Assembly: GCF_000219625.1 (NCBI RefSeq)
Contig: NC_018218.1
Coordinates: 806,001 to 870,000, forward strand
Length of the DNA stretch: 64,000 nt
Direction: 5' to 3'
Source of the DNA: Zymoseptoria tritici IPO323
Taxonomy: Eukaryota; Ascomycota; Dothideomycetes; Mycosphaerellales; Mycosphaerellaceae
Numbering within the stretch: position 1 is the stretch's first letter; each line of letters opens with the position of its first letter. Both the position numbers and the translations under genes were made by a program. Below, piece by piece: positions 1 through 11,138 of this stretch. The notes beneath the pieces were generated by a model. The model was not told the origin of the DNA, searched no databases, and saw only the letters and a program-made list of their open reading frames with translations.

Positions 1-2885
1 TCGTTTCGAGAAGTTTGGTCAAGGCCATGCACATCAATTTCCGCCGCGACGGATCGCCAATGTTTTCGAAGTGAGAGAACCATTCTTCAAGCAGCCACTT
101 CATTGTTGCGCCGAGGTCCTCTCCATTTGACGATTCTCTGCATACGTACAGGAATGCGTCGAGAGAGCCGAGGATGGCGCGGGCGAAGATGGCGAAGTAG
201 TCTGTTTCAACAATGCCGTCCACGGGAGCGTCTTTGGCGAGCGGTCCGGTAATACAGTGAGCTTGCCATGAGCCGCGGAGAGCGCGCAAGAGTTTGGACA
301 TGAAGCCAACGTCACCGGCAGAGTCAGGTGTGCGGGCAAGGTCGACAACAAGAGCTGCGGAGGCGTCATTGAAGTCCCCGAGTGGCAGTGTGGAGGCGAC
401 GTCGGATTTCTGAGAAATGCGCAGCATCATCTCGACGAGATTGCATACCAGGCCGTTGGCATCGGGCTTGAGTGATCCGAGCAGATCTGCGAGTGCAACG
501 ATTAGTCTGCTCCGGACAGGTTCCGAGAGCATGTATTGCGGTGCGAGAATGAGGTATGATTCGGTGATCTCCAACGTCCTACGCAGACTCTCGGAGCCGA
601 TCTCATAAATCGGGAAGAGGTGCTGTACGAGGTTGATTAGTTGTGGTGAGACCGATTCGACAGGCGTCTGCACTACGATGGCGCCCCACAAGTCCATGGC
701 ATCCTCGAGGAGGTAGACGAAGGACTCTGATCCAGGTTGAACAGCGCCTTCGATGATGGGGAACACCATCGAGTGCATTGGCAGAGAATCCGCGCGCATT
801 GCGTTGACAAGACGAGCAAGTATTGTCAAGATTGACTGCTGCATGAGATGCTCGTCACCAGCTTGTTCCCAGAGCGGCGGCAAGAGTGCGACGATCCGCT
901 CGGCGAATGGAGTGATATTTGAGTCCAGCCGCTCCACTAATACACTTATGGTGGAGAGTAGGGCCATCTTCGTCTCGGTCAGCTCGACTTGCTCGATGAG
1001 TTGCATGAGCTGCGTGAGGATTGTTTGTGCATATGGTAAGAATTGTTCGACCTGAAAATCCCAGTCGTTGGCGATGTTGAGTAATTGCCTGCCGGCAGAC
1101 ACCCTCACCACTTGGTCGTTGAGAGGATCATCAGCATTCAGCAGATGCTGGAAGATCTGATACACCAGTGGTCTGCTTTCCTGTGCGACCTTCACAGTGA
1201 TCCACTGGCCGAGGAGGATCGCGGCACGGCGTCGAATGATGTAGTACCCTTTTGTGCTTTTCTGCACTTCAGCCACAAGAACGTCCCGAATGAAGGCATC
1301 GAAGTCAAGCTGTTGGTGAATTACCGATGCGGCCAATCCAATGGCTGTATATACCGAGTCCTTGAAGATGAGGTCCTCGTTGTCGGGGCTGGCAACCGAG
1401 TAGAACACGCCGAGCAATGGTTGTGTGATGACTTCTTTGTAGTTGATTGCAAGGTCGAGAAAGAGCTTCTCAGAGCATGATCGAACGGAGAACTCCCAAT
1501 CTTCGCCATCACCGTCTTCGCGCTTTTCCCACTCTTCGGGCTCCTCGTGCCATTCGTGTAGGTCGCGAGCTCGGAAAATGAAAAACCTGGTAACAAGCAC
1601 ATCCATTGCTTCGCGGACAAAGTCGTCAGTGAGCATGGTCTGTCGAATGATTTCAGTCGCTCGAGCTTTCTCTTCTTTGTCTTCCGCAGTGCGGTATTTG
1701 AATGTCTGTGTGGGATTGTGAACCATCTTGACACATGCTCGTACGATGAGTAGACCTTTGAGGGCAATCTTCTCCTGGAATGTCTTCTCCTCCTCCAGAG
1801 AGTGCTGTCCGTCAGGATTGGCAATCGCGGCCAAAGCGGCTTCCTTCGAACCAAATAAACTTGCAAAGTCCTTGACAAAGCTCCAGTAAGACGAGATTAG
1901 CTCAAGGGAGCCCGGAAGGAGGACCAGTGCTGCAGGATGTGTTTTTGACATTTCGTGATGCAATTTTGCGAGCTGAACAATGTGCTTGCCCAAAAGCTGG
2001 TGCATGTCCTGGGAGCTCTGCAGCGTCGTATCGGCGAGAAGTGGGATGAACGAGCCAAGATGTTCCAACGACAGCGTCCAAAAAGAAGCCACAGTGCTGT
2101 CTCGATTGGGGTTCTCGTATCCAGATATGAGCAGCCGTCGAAGTAATTTGATGGCAAGGAGACTTTGGGTCATATCATCGTGATTGGGTCCATTCCGCCA
2201 CCTCTCCACGATTGCAGCATAGCGTTCTCCAACCACCGCAACGATCTCAGGTGTGGCTGCTTGGAGATATCGACGGCTCTGCTGTAGTCTGGCGGTCGAG
2301 AGTTCTTTCGTGATGTGAAGCAAGGTGAGCAGCGCACGACTGAGCTGCAAAGGCTGCGTGTTCGGTGATCTTATAATCCCAACGAAGCCTGAGAGCGCAT
2401 CTGGCCACTCCTGAGGATACTCGTAGCGTGCGATCTTAGCGATAACCAGAGCATTTTGGAGGGCCAGACGTTGGTCATGTTCGTTCAGCACTCCTTCCGC
2501 CAAGCGGGATCGAATGACGTTTTTGTCATCTTTCGACACAGCGCTATGAGCACAAGATCAGCTCAAGCTTAAAGATTTTGGAGAGACCAAGAAATGAGAT
2601 CGATTGCAGTCCTTACTTTGTTGCAGTCTTCCGCCAGTACTTGTCGATGCCGTTCTTCAATTGGATGATGGCCAAATATCGGACCTCGGCGGGCAGTCTC
2701 GGATCAAGATATGCGCTTTGTAGGTGACAGTAGTACTTTTGCGACTTTTCCCATTGTTGGAGTTGCTTCGTTCCGGACTGTATTTGGTTCTGATTGGAAG
2801 ACGAAGCGGATTGCAGCGTGCGGACGATGCTGCTCTCGGTCAAAGGATTCGCCTCACCAGGAACCTCGATCGCGAATGAGGCCAT
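1..2885 (-). CDS. KAP120: Importin-beta family nuclear transport receptor Kap120 / importin-11 type (3' end off window)
   Basis: A karyopherin that would carry cargo between cytoplasm and nucleus under Ran control. Exon 1 (2885-2617) opens MASFAIEVPG and carries the importin N-terminal segment with YLAIIQLKNGIDKYW. An intron at 2616-2544 (GTAAGG...CATAG, 73 nt) joins in frame to exon 2, which runs open from 2543 to the window edge as repeated amphipathic helices, e.g. YEYPQEWPDAL and LWGAIVVQTPVESVSPQL. About 937 residues are visible against roughly 1,030 in yeast Kap120, so only the C-terminus is missing. The exon-2 frame has no early ATG. The start at 2885 is chosen because upstream in-frame residues look unstructured. 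Family assignment is from remembered sequence character, not a search. Importin-11 is the metazoan equivalent. Confidence 0.85.
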
Positions 2886-3723
2886 GGTCCGGGCGCATCT
2901 GTTCGCTGTGAGCTTCGACGAAGAAGAAGTGTCGTCGTTTGTTGGTGAAGTGAAGTAGTAAATGTTTGGCCAACTCATGCCGTGCTCACGAATTCCGAAG
3001 GACAGGGGCAACCCTCGAAAGGCCCGTGCATTTCTGGCCTACACTTGAATTCGACGACGAGCTGATCTTCTCTTTCTTCTTCTCTCAACCATGAAAGTTA
3101 CCCCCAGTAGCAGAAATATTATGAGATGTCCATCCAGGCGGTGAAGGGCATCTTGAAATTGCTGGGCAGAGCGAAGACTCAGTCTCCAAGAAGCGATTAT
3201 AGCACAAGTTGCGTTGACCAATTGCCTCCCGTAAGACTGCAACAATCCACGCAGACCACGATTGCATGTGATGGAGGAGAATCAGGTGACCCCGTACATA
3301 GTCCGTAACCTTGTTTCCATTGTCCTCTTCCCCTCCACTCCACCACTCTCATACTCACCTCGAAAGTACCTCTACCTCGACGTCGACTTACTCCGCTTTC
3401 CTCGCTGCTTCCGGCACACGCAAGCTTACCTCACCCCAGTGCTTGCCACACACCTCGCCAACGACCATCTTCCACTACAGCTACTCCATGTGCCTCTTCG
3501 CCAGCATCTCCTCATTCAGGCCTACCAACCACCACTCATTCCCCGCCGTCGCATCCATCGTCCGCACGATGGCTGCATAGACGCCCCGCGGGTCACGCGA
3601 GCATGATGGCCTCCTTCACGGATACCATTGACGTACCACAACACTGAGCGGATAGTGCTGCAGTGAAAACGAGCAACACTACTACCCATACGAACGTCCT
3701 CTGCGAACACTTCCACAGCAAGC
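2886..3723. other. Intergenic, divergent promoters
   Basis: No supported gene. It separates the divergently transcribed Kap120 and F-box-like genes and presumably holds both promoters. A pyrimidine-rich stretch (about 3310-3420) is the only compositional feature. Open frames here lack domain character. Confidence 0.6.
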
Positions 3724-4611
3724 ATGCCAAAGGCACGCAAATCAGCGTCAGGCGCCACGAGTGTGGTCTCCTCGGCCATGTCCTCGCGTCTTCCGTCCAG
3801 AGCGGCTTCGCCATCTGCTCCACGGCAGCGATTCCGGTTCTTCGATCTACCTGCGGAGCTCAGAGTGCGCATATATGAGGATCTTCTGCTAATGCCGGAG
3901 CCGGTGGATCTGGGTAAGCTCCTTTCTCACATGCGTGCTCTTGAACACATAACTGACCAAACCAATACAGACCCCATGAACTATCGCGTGATCCACCCTC
4001 GCCTCGCCCTATTCCTCGTCAGTCGCCGAATGCACGAAGAAGCCTACCGAGTCTTCTACGCCCAGCCACTCCGCCTCTTCCCATTCCACGGTCGATTCTT
4101 CGAGACGAAGAAGCCATTGCTTACACGTCTGCCCGCGAGGTACAGACAAGTCGTCAATACGATCGAGCTGCGACTCGGGCCAGGATGGAGTCGGCCTCCA
4201 AAATGTCAAAATGTGAAGCCTGCACTGGGTCTGATGGACTGCACGAACCTTCGTAACATGAAGATACTGGTCCAGACAGATCCGAGCGACACCGTGTTCA
4301 ACGGCTTTCGTGGAAGAGGAGCTACGGAGGACACATACAAGTGGTTCTGCATCGACCTGCTCTCGGGCATATTGGAGCAAGTGCCCAGTCTTGAGACCAT
4401 CGAGATTGATGCGTGGGTCAAGAAGGACATGCCCCTTGTTACGGCTCTCAGACGAAAGGTCGAGGAGGCCAACAAGCGACTTGTTTGGGGAAGGTGCTTG
4501 AGGGAAAGAGAGGCCAGCGAAGGCTCTGCGGAACGTGTGGCATTGGATGGGGCTTTGGCGTCTCTGAGTATCTCGAATGAAGCTCCTAGGCTAGTCCATG
4601 TGCATGCCTGA
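3724..4611 (+). CDS. F-box-like / 2EXR-type conserved fungal protein
   Basis: A Ser/Ala-rich N-terminus (about 35 residues) precedes RFFDLPAELRVRIYEDLL, the F-box-like helix found in large families of small ascomycete proteins. A second conserved block follows: HPRLALFLVSRRMHEEAYRVFY. A 57-nt intron at 3914-3970 (GTAAGC...AATACAG) fits well: splicing joins VDL to DPMNY, giving 276 residues. The intron is a multiple of three and has no stop, so the unspliced message also encodes a 295-residue protein with 19 extra residues. Whether the domain binds Skp1 is unknown. The family function is unclear, and no catalytic motif is visible. Start chosen at the first ATG before the Ser-rich leader. Confidence 0.75.
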   Translation: MPKARKSASGATSVVSSAMSSRLPSRAASPSAPRQRFRFFDLPAELRVRIYEDLLLMPEPVDLGKLLSHMRALEHITDQTNTDPMNYRVIHPRLALFLVSRRMHEEAYRVFYAQPLRLFPFHGRFFETKKPLLTRLPARYRQVVNTIELRLGPGWSRPPKCQNVKPALGLMDCTNLRNMKILVQTDPSDTVFNGFRGRGATEDTYKWFCIDLLSGILEQVPSLETIEIDAWVKKDMPLVTALRRKVEEANKRLVWGRCLREREASEGSAERVALDGALASLSISNEAPRLVHVHA

Positions 4612-5093
4612 GAGGGAACACACGAGAACGGTCGGAAGCAGTGTCTTGCGGTTCATGAGTACACTTGAAGTCATGAATGCTAATGAAACGATCGATTGTT
4701 GTTCACTTTCTGTTCACAATGGGGTGGAAAATATTCGTTCACTCTCCTCATGAATCGTCCCAACCAGACCTCCCAACCAGACCAATATCATTCGCGCCAC
4801 ATCAACAACCGGAGAACCACGTCATGAACGGAGCTGAGTCCATATACGTCCTGCGCCGTGCAAGCCGAGGCGACTTCGGCTGGACGACTTTCACCCCACG
4901 ACTCAGCACGGCGATAAACGGCGTTATCAGGCTGATAGAGCAGCGAACATCATCGATCAACCACACGCCTAGACCTTTACCTTGACTGCACTGTTTGCCA
5001 GAAAGAAGACAAATTGACACCTTTGTCCTTTGTTGTCCTACTGCTGTCTCTCAAGTCGGCTCCGTTCGATTGACAGACACAACGACTCTCACA
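4612..5093. other. Intergenic
   Basis: No gene seen. It holds the 3' end of the F-box-like gene and the promoter/5' leader of the alcohol dehydrogenase. A CT-rich tract lies just before the ATG at 5094. Confidence 0.6.
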
Positions 5094-6542
5094 ATGGCGG
5101 CACAACAAGACTACAAGTTCGAAGGATGGATGGGCCTTGACAAAGAATCGGCGCAAGGCAAGATGGTCTGGCAGGGCTTCCAGGTAACCTCGCACATCTC
5201 AGTCTACATCGATGCTCTCCTCGATCGTAGCTGACACCGTACCCTTCGATCATTAGCCGAAGCCTTTCGAAGACGCAGACGTCGACATCGAGATTGAATG
5301 CTGGTGAGAACGTCCGAAGCACAGCCCGAGTTGTTCACGTATCGTCGTCTGCTCGTTCGATAATGACTGACCTCTGACAGCGGTATCTGCGGCTCAGACA
5401 TCCACACCTTGAGATCTGGATGGGGAGCAACTCCATATCCTGTCTGCGTTGGCCACGAGATCGTCGGCAAGGCCGTCCGCGTGGGCTCCAAAGCCGAGAA
5501 GGGCATCAAAGTTGGTGATCGTGTGGGTGTCGGTGCTCAGAACAGCTCTTGCTTGAAGCCTGACTGCGAGGAATGCTCTTCTGGTCTGGAGCAGCACTGT
5601 ACCAAGAGTGTCAACACTGTGGGTCAGAAGTCTCCCTTCAGTGGCCGAGAGCGGCTTGCTAACATCGTCCTCAGTTCGCGGACAAGTATCCCGATGGCTC
5701 CATGTCGTATGGCGGATATGCGAACTACCATCGCTGTCCATCACACTTCGTCTTCAAGGTGAGTATTAAGTGTTCTCACAACAGGAGGAGTATCGTACTG
5801 ACTCTCCAAGATCCCCGACTCGATCTCCAGCTCAGACGCCGCTCCCATGCTCTGCGGTGGAATCACAGTCTACAGCCCCCTGAAGAACAACAACTGCGGA
5901 CCCGGCAAGAAAGTCGGCATCGTCGGCGTAGGAGGCTTAGGCCACTTCGGAGTGCTCTTCGCAAAGGCCCTTGGCGCAGACCGTGTCGTCGGCATCTCTC
6001 GCAGGGGCGACAAGCGCGAGGATGTGCTCAAGATGGGAGCGGACCAGTACATCGCCACCGAGGAGGACAAGGATTGGCACAAGAAGAACGCTCGATCTCT
6101 GGACTTGATCGTCTGCACGGTTTCGTCGCCGAAGATGCCGTTGATGCGTTATTTGCAGTTGTTGAAGGTGAAGGGGACTTTTATCATGGTCGGTGCACCG
6201 GAGGATAAGCTGCCTGACATGACTGCTTTCGCGTTCATTGCCAAGGGCGTCAAGTTTGGTGGTTCCATGATTGGGTCCCCGGCGCAGATTGAGGAGATGT
6301 TGCAGTTGGCGGCGGACAAGCAGATCAAGCCATGGTAAGTCCTGAAGCGTGAATGGCCTGCAGCGTGGTCCGAGACCGGCTCTCAGGCTACGCCAGGTCT
6401 TCTTGTGTATCGACGCCTCGTTGTGCAAGCACAGCTGACCATGTTTTTTAGGATCAACAAGTACCCAATGAAGGATGCGAACAAGGCGATTGTGGATATG
6501 GAGGAGGGTAAGGCGAGGTACAGAATCTCGCTGTGCAACTAG
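5094..6542 (+). CDS. Zinc-dependent alcohol dehydrogenase, Adh6/cinnamyl-alcohol dehydrogenase type
   Basis: A medium-chain dehydrogenase that would reduce aldehydes to alcohols with NADPH in the cytosol. Six exons join cleanly: 5094-5183, 5257-5303, 5381-5618, 5675-5758, 5811-6334 and 6452-6542, giving 357 residues, the usual family length. Catalytic zinc ligands are C49 in CCGICGSD and H71/E72 in GHE. The structural zinc site is C103-x4-C108-x2-C111-x7-C119. The Rossmann motif GVGGLGHFG and the C-terminal KPWINKYPMKDANKA block are intact. The last join splits a Trp codon (TG|G) across the intron at 6335-6451. NADPH preference and substrate are inferred from the Adh6/7 family. Confidence 0.92.
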
Positions 6543-6910
6543 AAGTCCATGTAGATCATTCTTGGATTGTCGAAATCGATCGTGTGCTATTGGAGAGAAG
6601 CGAATGTGCAGGTCTGAAAATCGAGGCGTGGAGTCTTGGTCGTGCCATCAAGGTTATCGCCATATTCTATTTCTGTTCCACCGCCTTCAATTTCTCCAGA
6701 GCACCATCAGTTCGTATTGACAACCTTGTTGTGCCCACCTTGCAAGCTGGGAGCTGCCTGATCACTACCTACCCCCGTCGGTCGGAGGAATTGTCTCTCC
6801 AATGTCGGCATGGCCGCGCCCACGAATGTGTCAAAACACTGCTCGACAATGCTGCTCGATCCTGTGCCTGCTCCAGGCATTGCATTGCAACCGGCCGCCT
6901 CGCAACAACT
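6543..6910. other. Convergent 3' intergenic
   Basis: No gene seen. It is the space between the convergent dehydrogenase and the small cysteine-rich gene. A 170-codon plus-strand frame crosses it but has no domain features and overlaps the spliced gene on the other strand. Confidence 0.55.
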
Positions 6911-7255
6911 CTACGTGCACTTCGCAGTACGTTTTCCGGCCTTGATATCAGTATTCAAAAAGCAGGGATTGCCATTCTCGGTGCACACGTAGGGCTACGT
7001 TCAAAAGTCAGTAGTGTGAGCGTCGACACGTATCGTATCATGTGAAAGGTGGTGAAGTTGCCTACATTGTAGCACGGAAGCGTTGTGCCGATGCGTGTTC
7101 CTGGCCCGAATTGACAGTAGCCTCCGCCTGCCTCTTGGTTGCAGAACTATACATTGTTAGGATGAGAATAGAGATGATTCTAGCAAAGAAGCACTCACAG
7201 CCGCGAGCGCAGCCGAAGCTAACGAGAGGATGGCGGACAACTGCGACGATTGCAT
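6911..7255 (-). CDS. Small secreted six-cysteine peptide (three exons)
   Basis: A 73-residue predicted secreted peptide hidden by introns. Exon 1 (7255-7199) encodes MQSSQLSAILSLASAALAA, a textbook signal peptide. The intron at 7198-7147 (GTGAGT...TATAG, 52 nt) leads to exon 2 (7146-7066), and the intron at 7065-6995 (GTAGGC...CGTAG, 71 nt) to exon 3 (6994-6911), ending in TAG. All joins are phase 0. Six cysteines remain in the mature part at residues 21, 30, 44, 50, 57 and 72, enough for three disulfides. The mature peptide is about 54 residues, Gly-rich, with a basic tail (KAGKRTAKC). It has no visible relationship to the 42-kb family. Likely roles are effector or antimicrobial peptide, inferred only from size, signal and cysteines. 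Confidence 0.75.
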
Positions 7256-7850
7256 GGCTCCTGTTTTGCGGTACTAAGTGCTCTGATGCCGTTCTAGGAT
7301 GTCGTTTTGGACGTTCAAAGAGGATGCGAATGGTGACAGTGAAGAGGAAAATGGAAGAACTATGTATTCAATCCACCACAATCAGTCAATCTTCAGAGAC
7401 ATCGGGTCCCAGCGGGCCGTAGATCTTCCATCTTTTAGTGAGACATCTTCCGGCCGTACGAACTGCAGAGCGCTTCGTACAAACGATCCCGCTAGGTGAT
7501 GACCAGTGGTATCTTCAATCCACACCGCGTGGCATAGAGCCCATTAGAGTGCCCAGACCGGGCCCCAGGTCAAAGGCCTGCTCGAACGGAGGTCGCCCGA
7601 AGAGGCTCACATTTGCGCCTGCTCAGCAAAAATCACAGTTGTGTTGTGATCCAGTGAGAGCTAGCGCTTGGACGTCTCGCACTCAGACCCCGAAAGCGAT
7701 TGCCGTGCTTGAGCCGCGACGAACGACGGAAAAAGCTCCGGGCTCGCAACAGCTGCGATGAGCGTTCCGAGCATTGAAGCAAGTCTACAGCCGTGGACGA
7801 GCAGCAGCGGGGTCTCACTCCGCTCGTCTGTCAGGCCTGCTTCTGACCAC
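7256..7850. other. Intergenic
   Basis: No supported gene. It is upstream of the small secreted peptide and downstream of the hydroxyisourate hydrolase, both on the minus strand. Short open frames on both strands overlap one another and show no domain. Confidence 0.55.
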
Positions 7851-8318
7851 TCACGATCCCCGATACGTAGTATAACTCCACGGTCCCAGCAAAAGCGGCA
7901 CATGATAATGCTCTTCCTCCTTCTTCGCCGCGAATCGCAGCTCGACCTCCGGCCAGAACGTATTGCCCTTCCCAAAGTACGCCTCCGTCTCGAAGGTCAA
8001 GCTCCAGACCATCTGCTCTCCATCGGCCAAGGTCCCTTTCGCGCTCTTGACCACTTCATTAATGTCTGCGGGGGATGTCCAGCCCGTGACTCGGCCGTCG
8101 CTGTTGGTCGTGGCATTCCAGTGAGCGGTTGTGAGGTGCGCTGGCGATACGAGCTTGAGCTTGACTGCGATGTTGGGCCCGGGTTTGCCTGTGATCGTGT
8201 CGAGGACGTGGCATGTGATGAAGGGTCGGGAGGACATGGTTGGTTTGAGGTGCGCGGATACGGAGGTGAGTCTTGCTGCTGGTGATGAGCGTACTACCGT
8301 CTCTCTGTTGACGGTCAT
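7851..8318 (-). CDS. 5-hydroxyisourate hydrolase (transthyretin-like), peroxisomal
   Basis: Hydrolyses 5-hydroxyisourate to OHCU in the uric acid breakdown pathway, after urate oxidase. Intronless, 155 residues. Family features are ITCHVLDTITGKPG near the N-terminus, GRVTGW in the middle, EHYHVPLLLGPWSYTTYRGS at the C-terminus (YRGS is the signature that separates these enzymes from transthyretin), and the histidines in ITCHV and HYHVP. The start at 8318 adds 27 residues before the usual MSSRP start. That leader contains R16-L17-x5-H23-L24 (RLTSVSAHL), an exact PTS2 peroxisomal signal, which is why this start is preferred. Urate oxidase is also peroxisomal, which fits. Confidence 0.92.
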   Translation of the reverse strand: MTVNRETVVRSSPAARLTSVSAHLKPTMSSRPFITCHVLDTITGKPGPNIAVKLKLVSPAHLTTAHWNATTNSDGRVTGWTSPADINEVVKSAKGTLADGEQMVWSLTFETEAYFGKGNTFWPEVELRFAAKKEEEHYHVPLLLGPWSYTTYRGS

Positions 8319-8760
8319 GGATTGAACGCAGAGTTAGGACGACGGCCTTGCGAGGTCTGGCGAGCTGATAACGTCGGCACGAAGCGTCGAGTTGATATTT
8401 GAAGCAGTGCGGAGCTCGCCGATGTGACATTCATGGAACAGTCATCAATTCACACATCAAAGCAGATCTCTTCAACCTCACTTCCCGACAGACCTCCGAC
8501 TTCGATATCAAGCTCCATCCGTGAGAGGTACTACGTCCGTTATGATGCTGTGCTGACATTGTGAGTCTAACAATAATGCTACAACATATCTGCAGACGCT
8601 CCAACAAACCGCAAGACACCGTAAGCAAGGACTGGCCAAAATCACCACAAAAAAAGACTCAAAGAGCACCCACAGCTCACTGAATACCCGGATCCCGGAC
8701 CGCCATGTCGTGACAACATGATCTTGCCTGCCGTATGCCCAAATCGTAGGTCTCACACGC
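8319..8760. other. Intergenic
   Basis: No gene seen between the hydroxyisourate hydrolase and the first HLD kinase, both on the minus strand. It should contain the hydrolase promoter and the kinase 3' end. Confidence 0.55.
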
Positions 8761-10569
8761 TCATCCCCTCATCACAGCTCTCCGGAACTCCACACTCGCA
8801 GTGGCGACAATGGCCTCTGGTGCAGGTCTGTATGCCGAGACACGGTGCGATAGGTGCGCAACGGACCGATTCAAGCTCGCGCTGTAGAGCAGACCGCACG
8901 GAACTGCCGAGTTGAGCACTAGTCTGTTGGGAATCTTCAGAAGTCCACAGAAGGTGTGAACGGTGGCGCCGAGCATCCAGACATCGGTCTTGACGCCGTA
9001 ATGCGGGATCAGTGTCTGTCCAAGGCCTTCCGGAGGGTACCAGAAGGATGATCCGCATGGCTGAAAGAAGGAATCCTCTTTTCCACGAATGACTTCGGAA
9101 GCCTTGACAGCACAGCCAAAGTCTGCCAAGACGACTCGAGGAAATCCATACTGGCCGCCTCTTGATGATAGAAAGATGTTGCAGGGTCTGAGATCTAGAT
9201 GGAAGGTCATGTCCCAATTCGGAATTTGACCTTGCCTGCTGACTCCCTTGTGAAGAAATCCGAGCGCCATGCCGACGCCTAGCAGGATGTTCCATGCCTG
9301 AGCTTCCGGCAGAGGCCTGCCCATGGTCGCAGCAGAGTTCATCATGTCCTCCAAGGAGCCACGATCGCAGTATTCCAGAATTAGAATGGCTTCTGGCGAC
9401 CGCGAAGAGGCTTCGAATTCGATGAGGTTGTTGAGATTGATGGATCCTCCGTACTTCTGGATGCGCTGCAAGGTGTTGAGCTCGGCTCGGAACCGCTTCA
9501 TCTGCTTAGGTTGGCGGACTCGTATACACTTCTGAACGAAGACTTTTCCGGTAGATCGGTCCTGCACCACGTTGACCGCTGTTGACATCCCGCCATGGGC
9601 AAGCGACTTCACCTTGCTGTACTTGCTCATGATGCCCTGGCCGCGCGTCGTGTTTCTGCGAGGTCCCTCGGATCGGGAGAATCCTCTTGGAGTGTTGAAT
9701 GCGCCCGGATCACGAAAGCTTTGAGCCGGGGCTTGTCGCGGAGTGAACTCAGACTGGTGCCGGCGACCGAACCCCGTGCCTTCTCCGCCAAAGCTCTGAC
9801 GACGACGGGGCATGGCCTGAGGCTCTGGTTGACGTGCGAAGTTTGCGTTGAAGCGCGCGTCAGTGTGGGCATTGCGCATGGACTGGCGGCGTTGCGGCTC
9901 TTCAGCAAAACCTTCTGCGTTCAGGCCACCGCGTCCAATATCTGGTGCTTCAGAGTGGCTCCGAGGGCGGAACGGCTGGGTGCGCTCCAAGGGCTCCTCG
10001 AAGTGGACGTGTGTAGAACGTCGACGAAAGTAACGGGCGGTCTCCGAGGGTGTCTCGAAGCGGATGTGTCCATTGGAACCACGTCTGAGCCGTCTTACAG
10101 ATCCTTCGGATGGTGGGCGACTCGAACTCTGCTGCCGGTGCGAATGAGGGCGGCTGGACTCGCCTCCAAATCTAGGGTGAAAGCTCTCGTCGCGACGAGA
10201 TTGCCGATCGCCACGGTCAAAACCAGGATGCAGCGACTGATCGCGGCGAGTATGTTGAGGGGTGTGATCGAAGGCTGCGTGTGTTGAGCGCCCGCGGCCA
10301 GATTGACGAGCCTCTTGCGCATATCCTGGCTGCGCGTTCCGCTCGCGCCAACCCGGTTGATGAGGATGGTGGGTTTCGTGTTCGAGATGGTGGAGTCGCT
10401 CGCGATCGTTGGCGGGGATATGTGATGCTCGCGCAGATGGGCGCCGAGATTGACGGTTGAACAGCGAGTCGAAAGCTTGACGTGGTGCTCGGAGGAATGA
10501 ATGCGGATCTCGTGGACCTCCTGACATTTGCAGCCCATCATCAGGGCCGAATCGTCTGCCCCAAGGCAT
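8761..10569 (-). CDS. Divergent protein kinase with long Arg/Ser-rich N-terminus (paralogue of next gene)
   Basis: A single-exon protein of 602 residues. Roughly the first 310 are low complexity, rich in Arg, Ser, His and Gln. The kinase domain follows: glycine loop as SLAHGGMSTAV, VAIK-like lysine in VFVQKC, acidic residue in RAELNTL, catalytic loop HLDLRPCNIF, magnesium loop LADFGCAV, and PPE for APE. The catalytic Asp, Asn and DFG are kept, but HRD is HLD and the loop Lys is Arg, so activity is possible but unusual. The same HLD and GGMS features occur in the kinase at 11139-12246, marking a tandem paralogous pair. Substrate and pathway are unknown. Confidence 0.8.
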   Translation of the reverse strand: MPWGRRFGPDDGLQMSGGPRDPHSFLRAPRQAFDSLFNRQSRRPSARASHIPANDRERLHHLEHETHHPHQPGWRERNAQPGYAQEARQSGRGRSTHAAFDHTPQHTRRDQSLHPGFDRGDRQSRRDESFHPRFGGESSRPHSHRQQSSSRPPSEGSVRRLRRGSNGHIRFETPSETARYFRRRSTHVHFEEPLERTQPFRPRSHSEAPDIGRGGLNAEGFAEEPQRRQSMRNAHTDARFNANFARQPEPQAMPRRRQSFGGEGTGFGRRHQSEFTPRQAPAQSFRDPGAFNTPRGFSRSEGPRRNTTRGQGIMSKYSKVKSLAHGGMSTAVNVVQDRSTGKVFVQKCIRVRQPKQMKRFRAELNTLQRIQKYGGSINLNNLIEFEASSRSPEAILILEYCDRGSLEDMMNSAATMGRPLPEAQAWNILLGVGMALGFLHKGVSRQGQIPNWDMTFHLDLRPCNIFLSSRGGQYGFPRVVLADFGCAVKASEVIRGKEDSFFQPCGSSFWYPPEGLGQTLIPHYGVKTDVWMLGATVHTFCGLLKIPNRLVLNSAVPCGLLYSASLNRSVAHLSHRVSAYRPAPEAIVATASVEFRRAVMRG

Positions 10570-11138
10570 GGCTGCTTACGCTTCCCAGCTGGATGAACAC
10601 TGCCGAAGAGGACGATAGGGGTAAGGCGCAGAGGTTGGTTGCCTCGAAGGTGTTGATGGTATGCTTGGCTAAAAGAAATGGGAGGGGAAGATTGAAGGAA
10701 GGTAAATGAGAAAGTGCGAGGTAAGTTAAGGGTATAAGAAGGCATGCTAACTCCCACAATCAAGGAAGCCGAATGTGTCGTGAATTGAGGCGTACATTCA
10801 CTTGCACTCCTTAGCGCCTTCGAAGAACCTGAGGTAGACAGGTCCGCTGCCTCATTAGCATTCTGGATATAAGGCGCGGCCTTCTGCGATATGCGCTATC
10901 ATGGTAACCCGGTGTGGCAACGGTCTATTCAACTATTGCAATCGAGAGGATATACAGCAAATCGTAGGAAGGAGAGGGACAAGGAGCTTGAACCCAGCGG
11001 AAGTTCACTGATATGAGTAAAGCGAACTTGGGAAATGTTTGCAATGCCTTGAATGGGATCCAAAACAAAGGAGCTATATTTCGCTAACAAACCGTCGCGG
11101 ACAGTACCAGAGGCATCCCACCACCCAGACTCGCATTG
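10570..11138. other. Intergenic between tandem kinase paralogues
   Basis: No gene seen. It should hold the promoter of the downstream kinase and the 3' end of the upstream one; both read on the minus strand. Confidence 0.55.

Noticed and set aside
6533..7045. 170-codon plus-strand frame
   Set aside because: Overlaps the well-spliced six-cysteine gene on the opposite strand; no domain.
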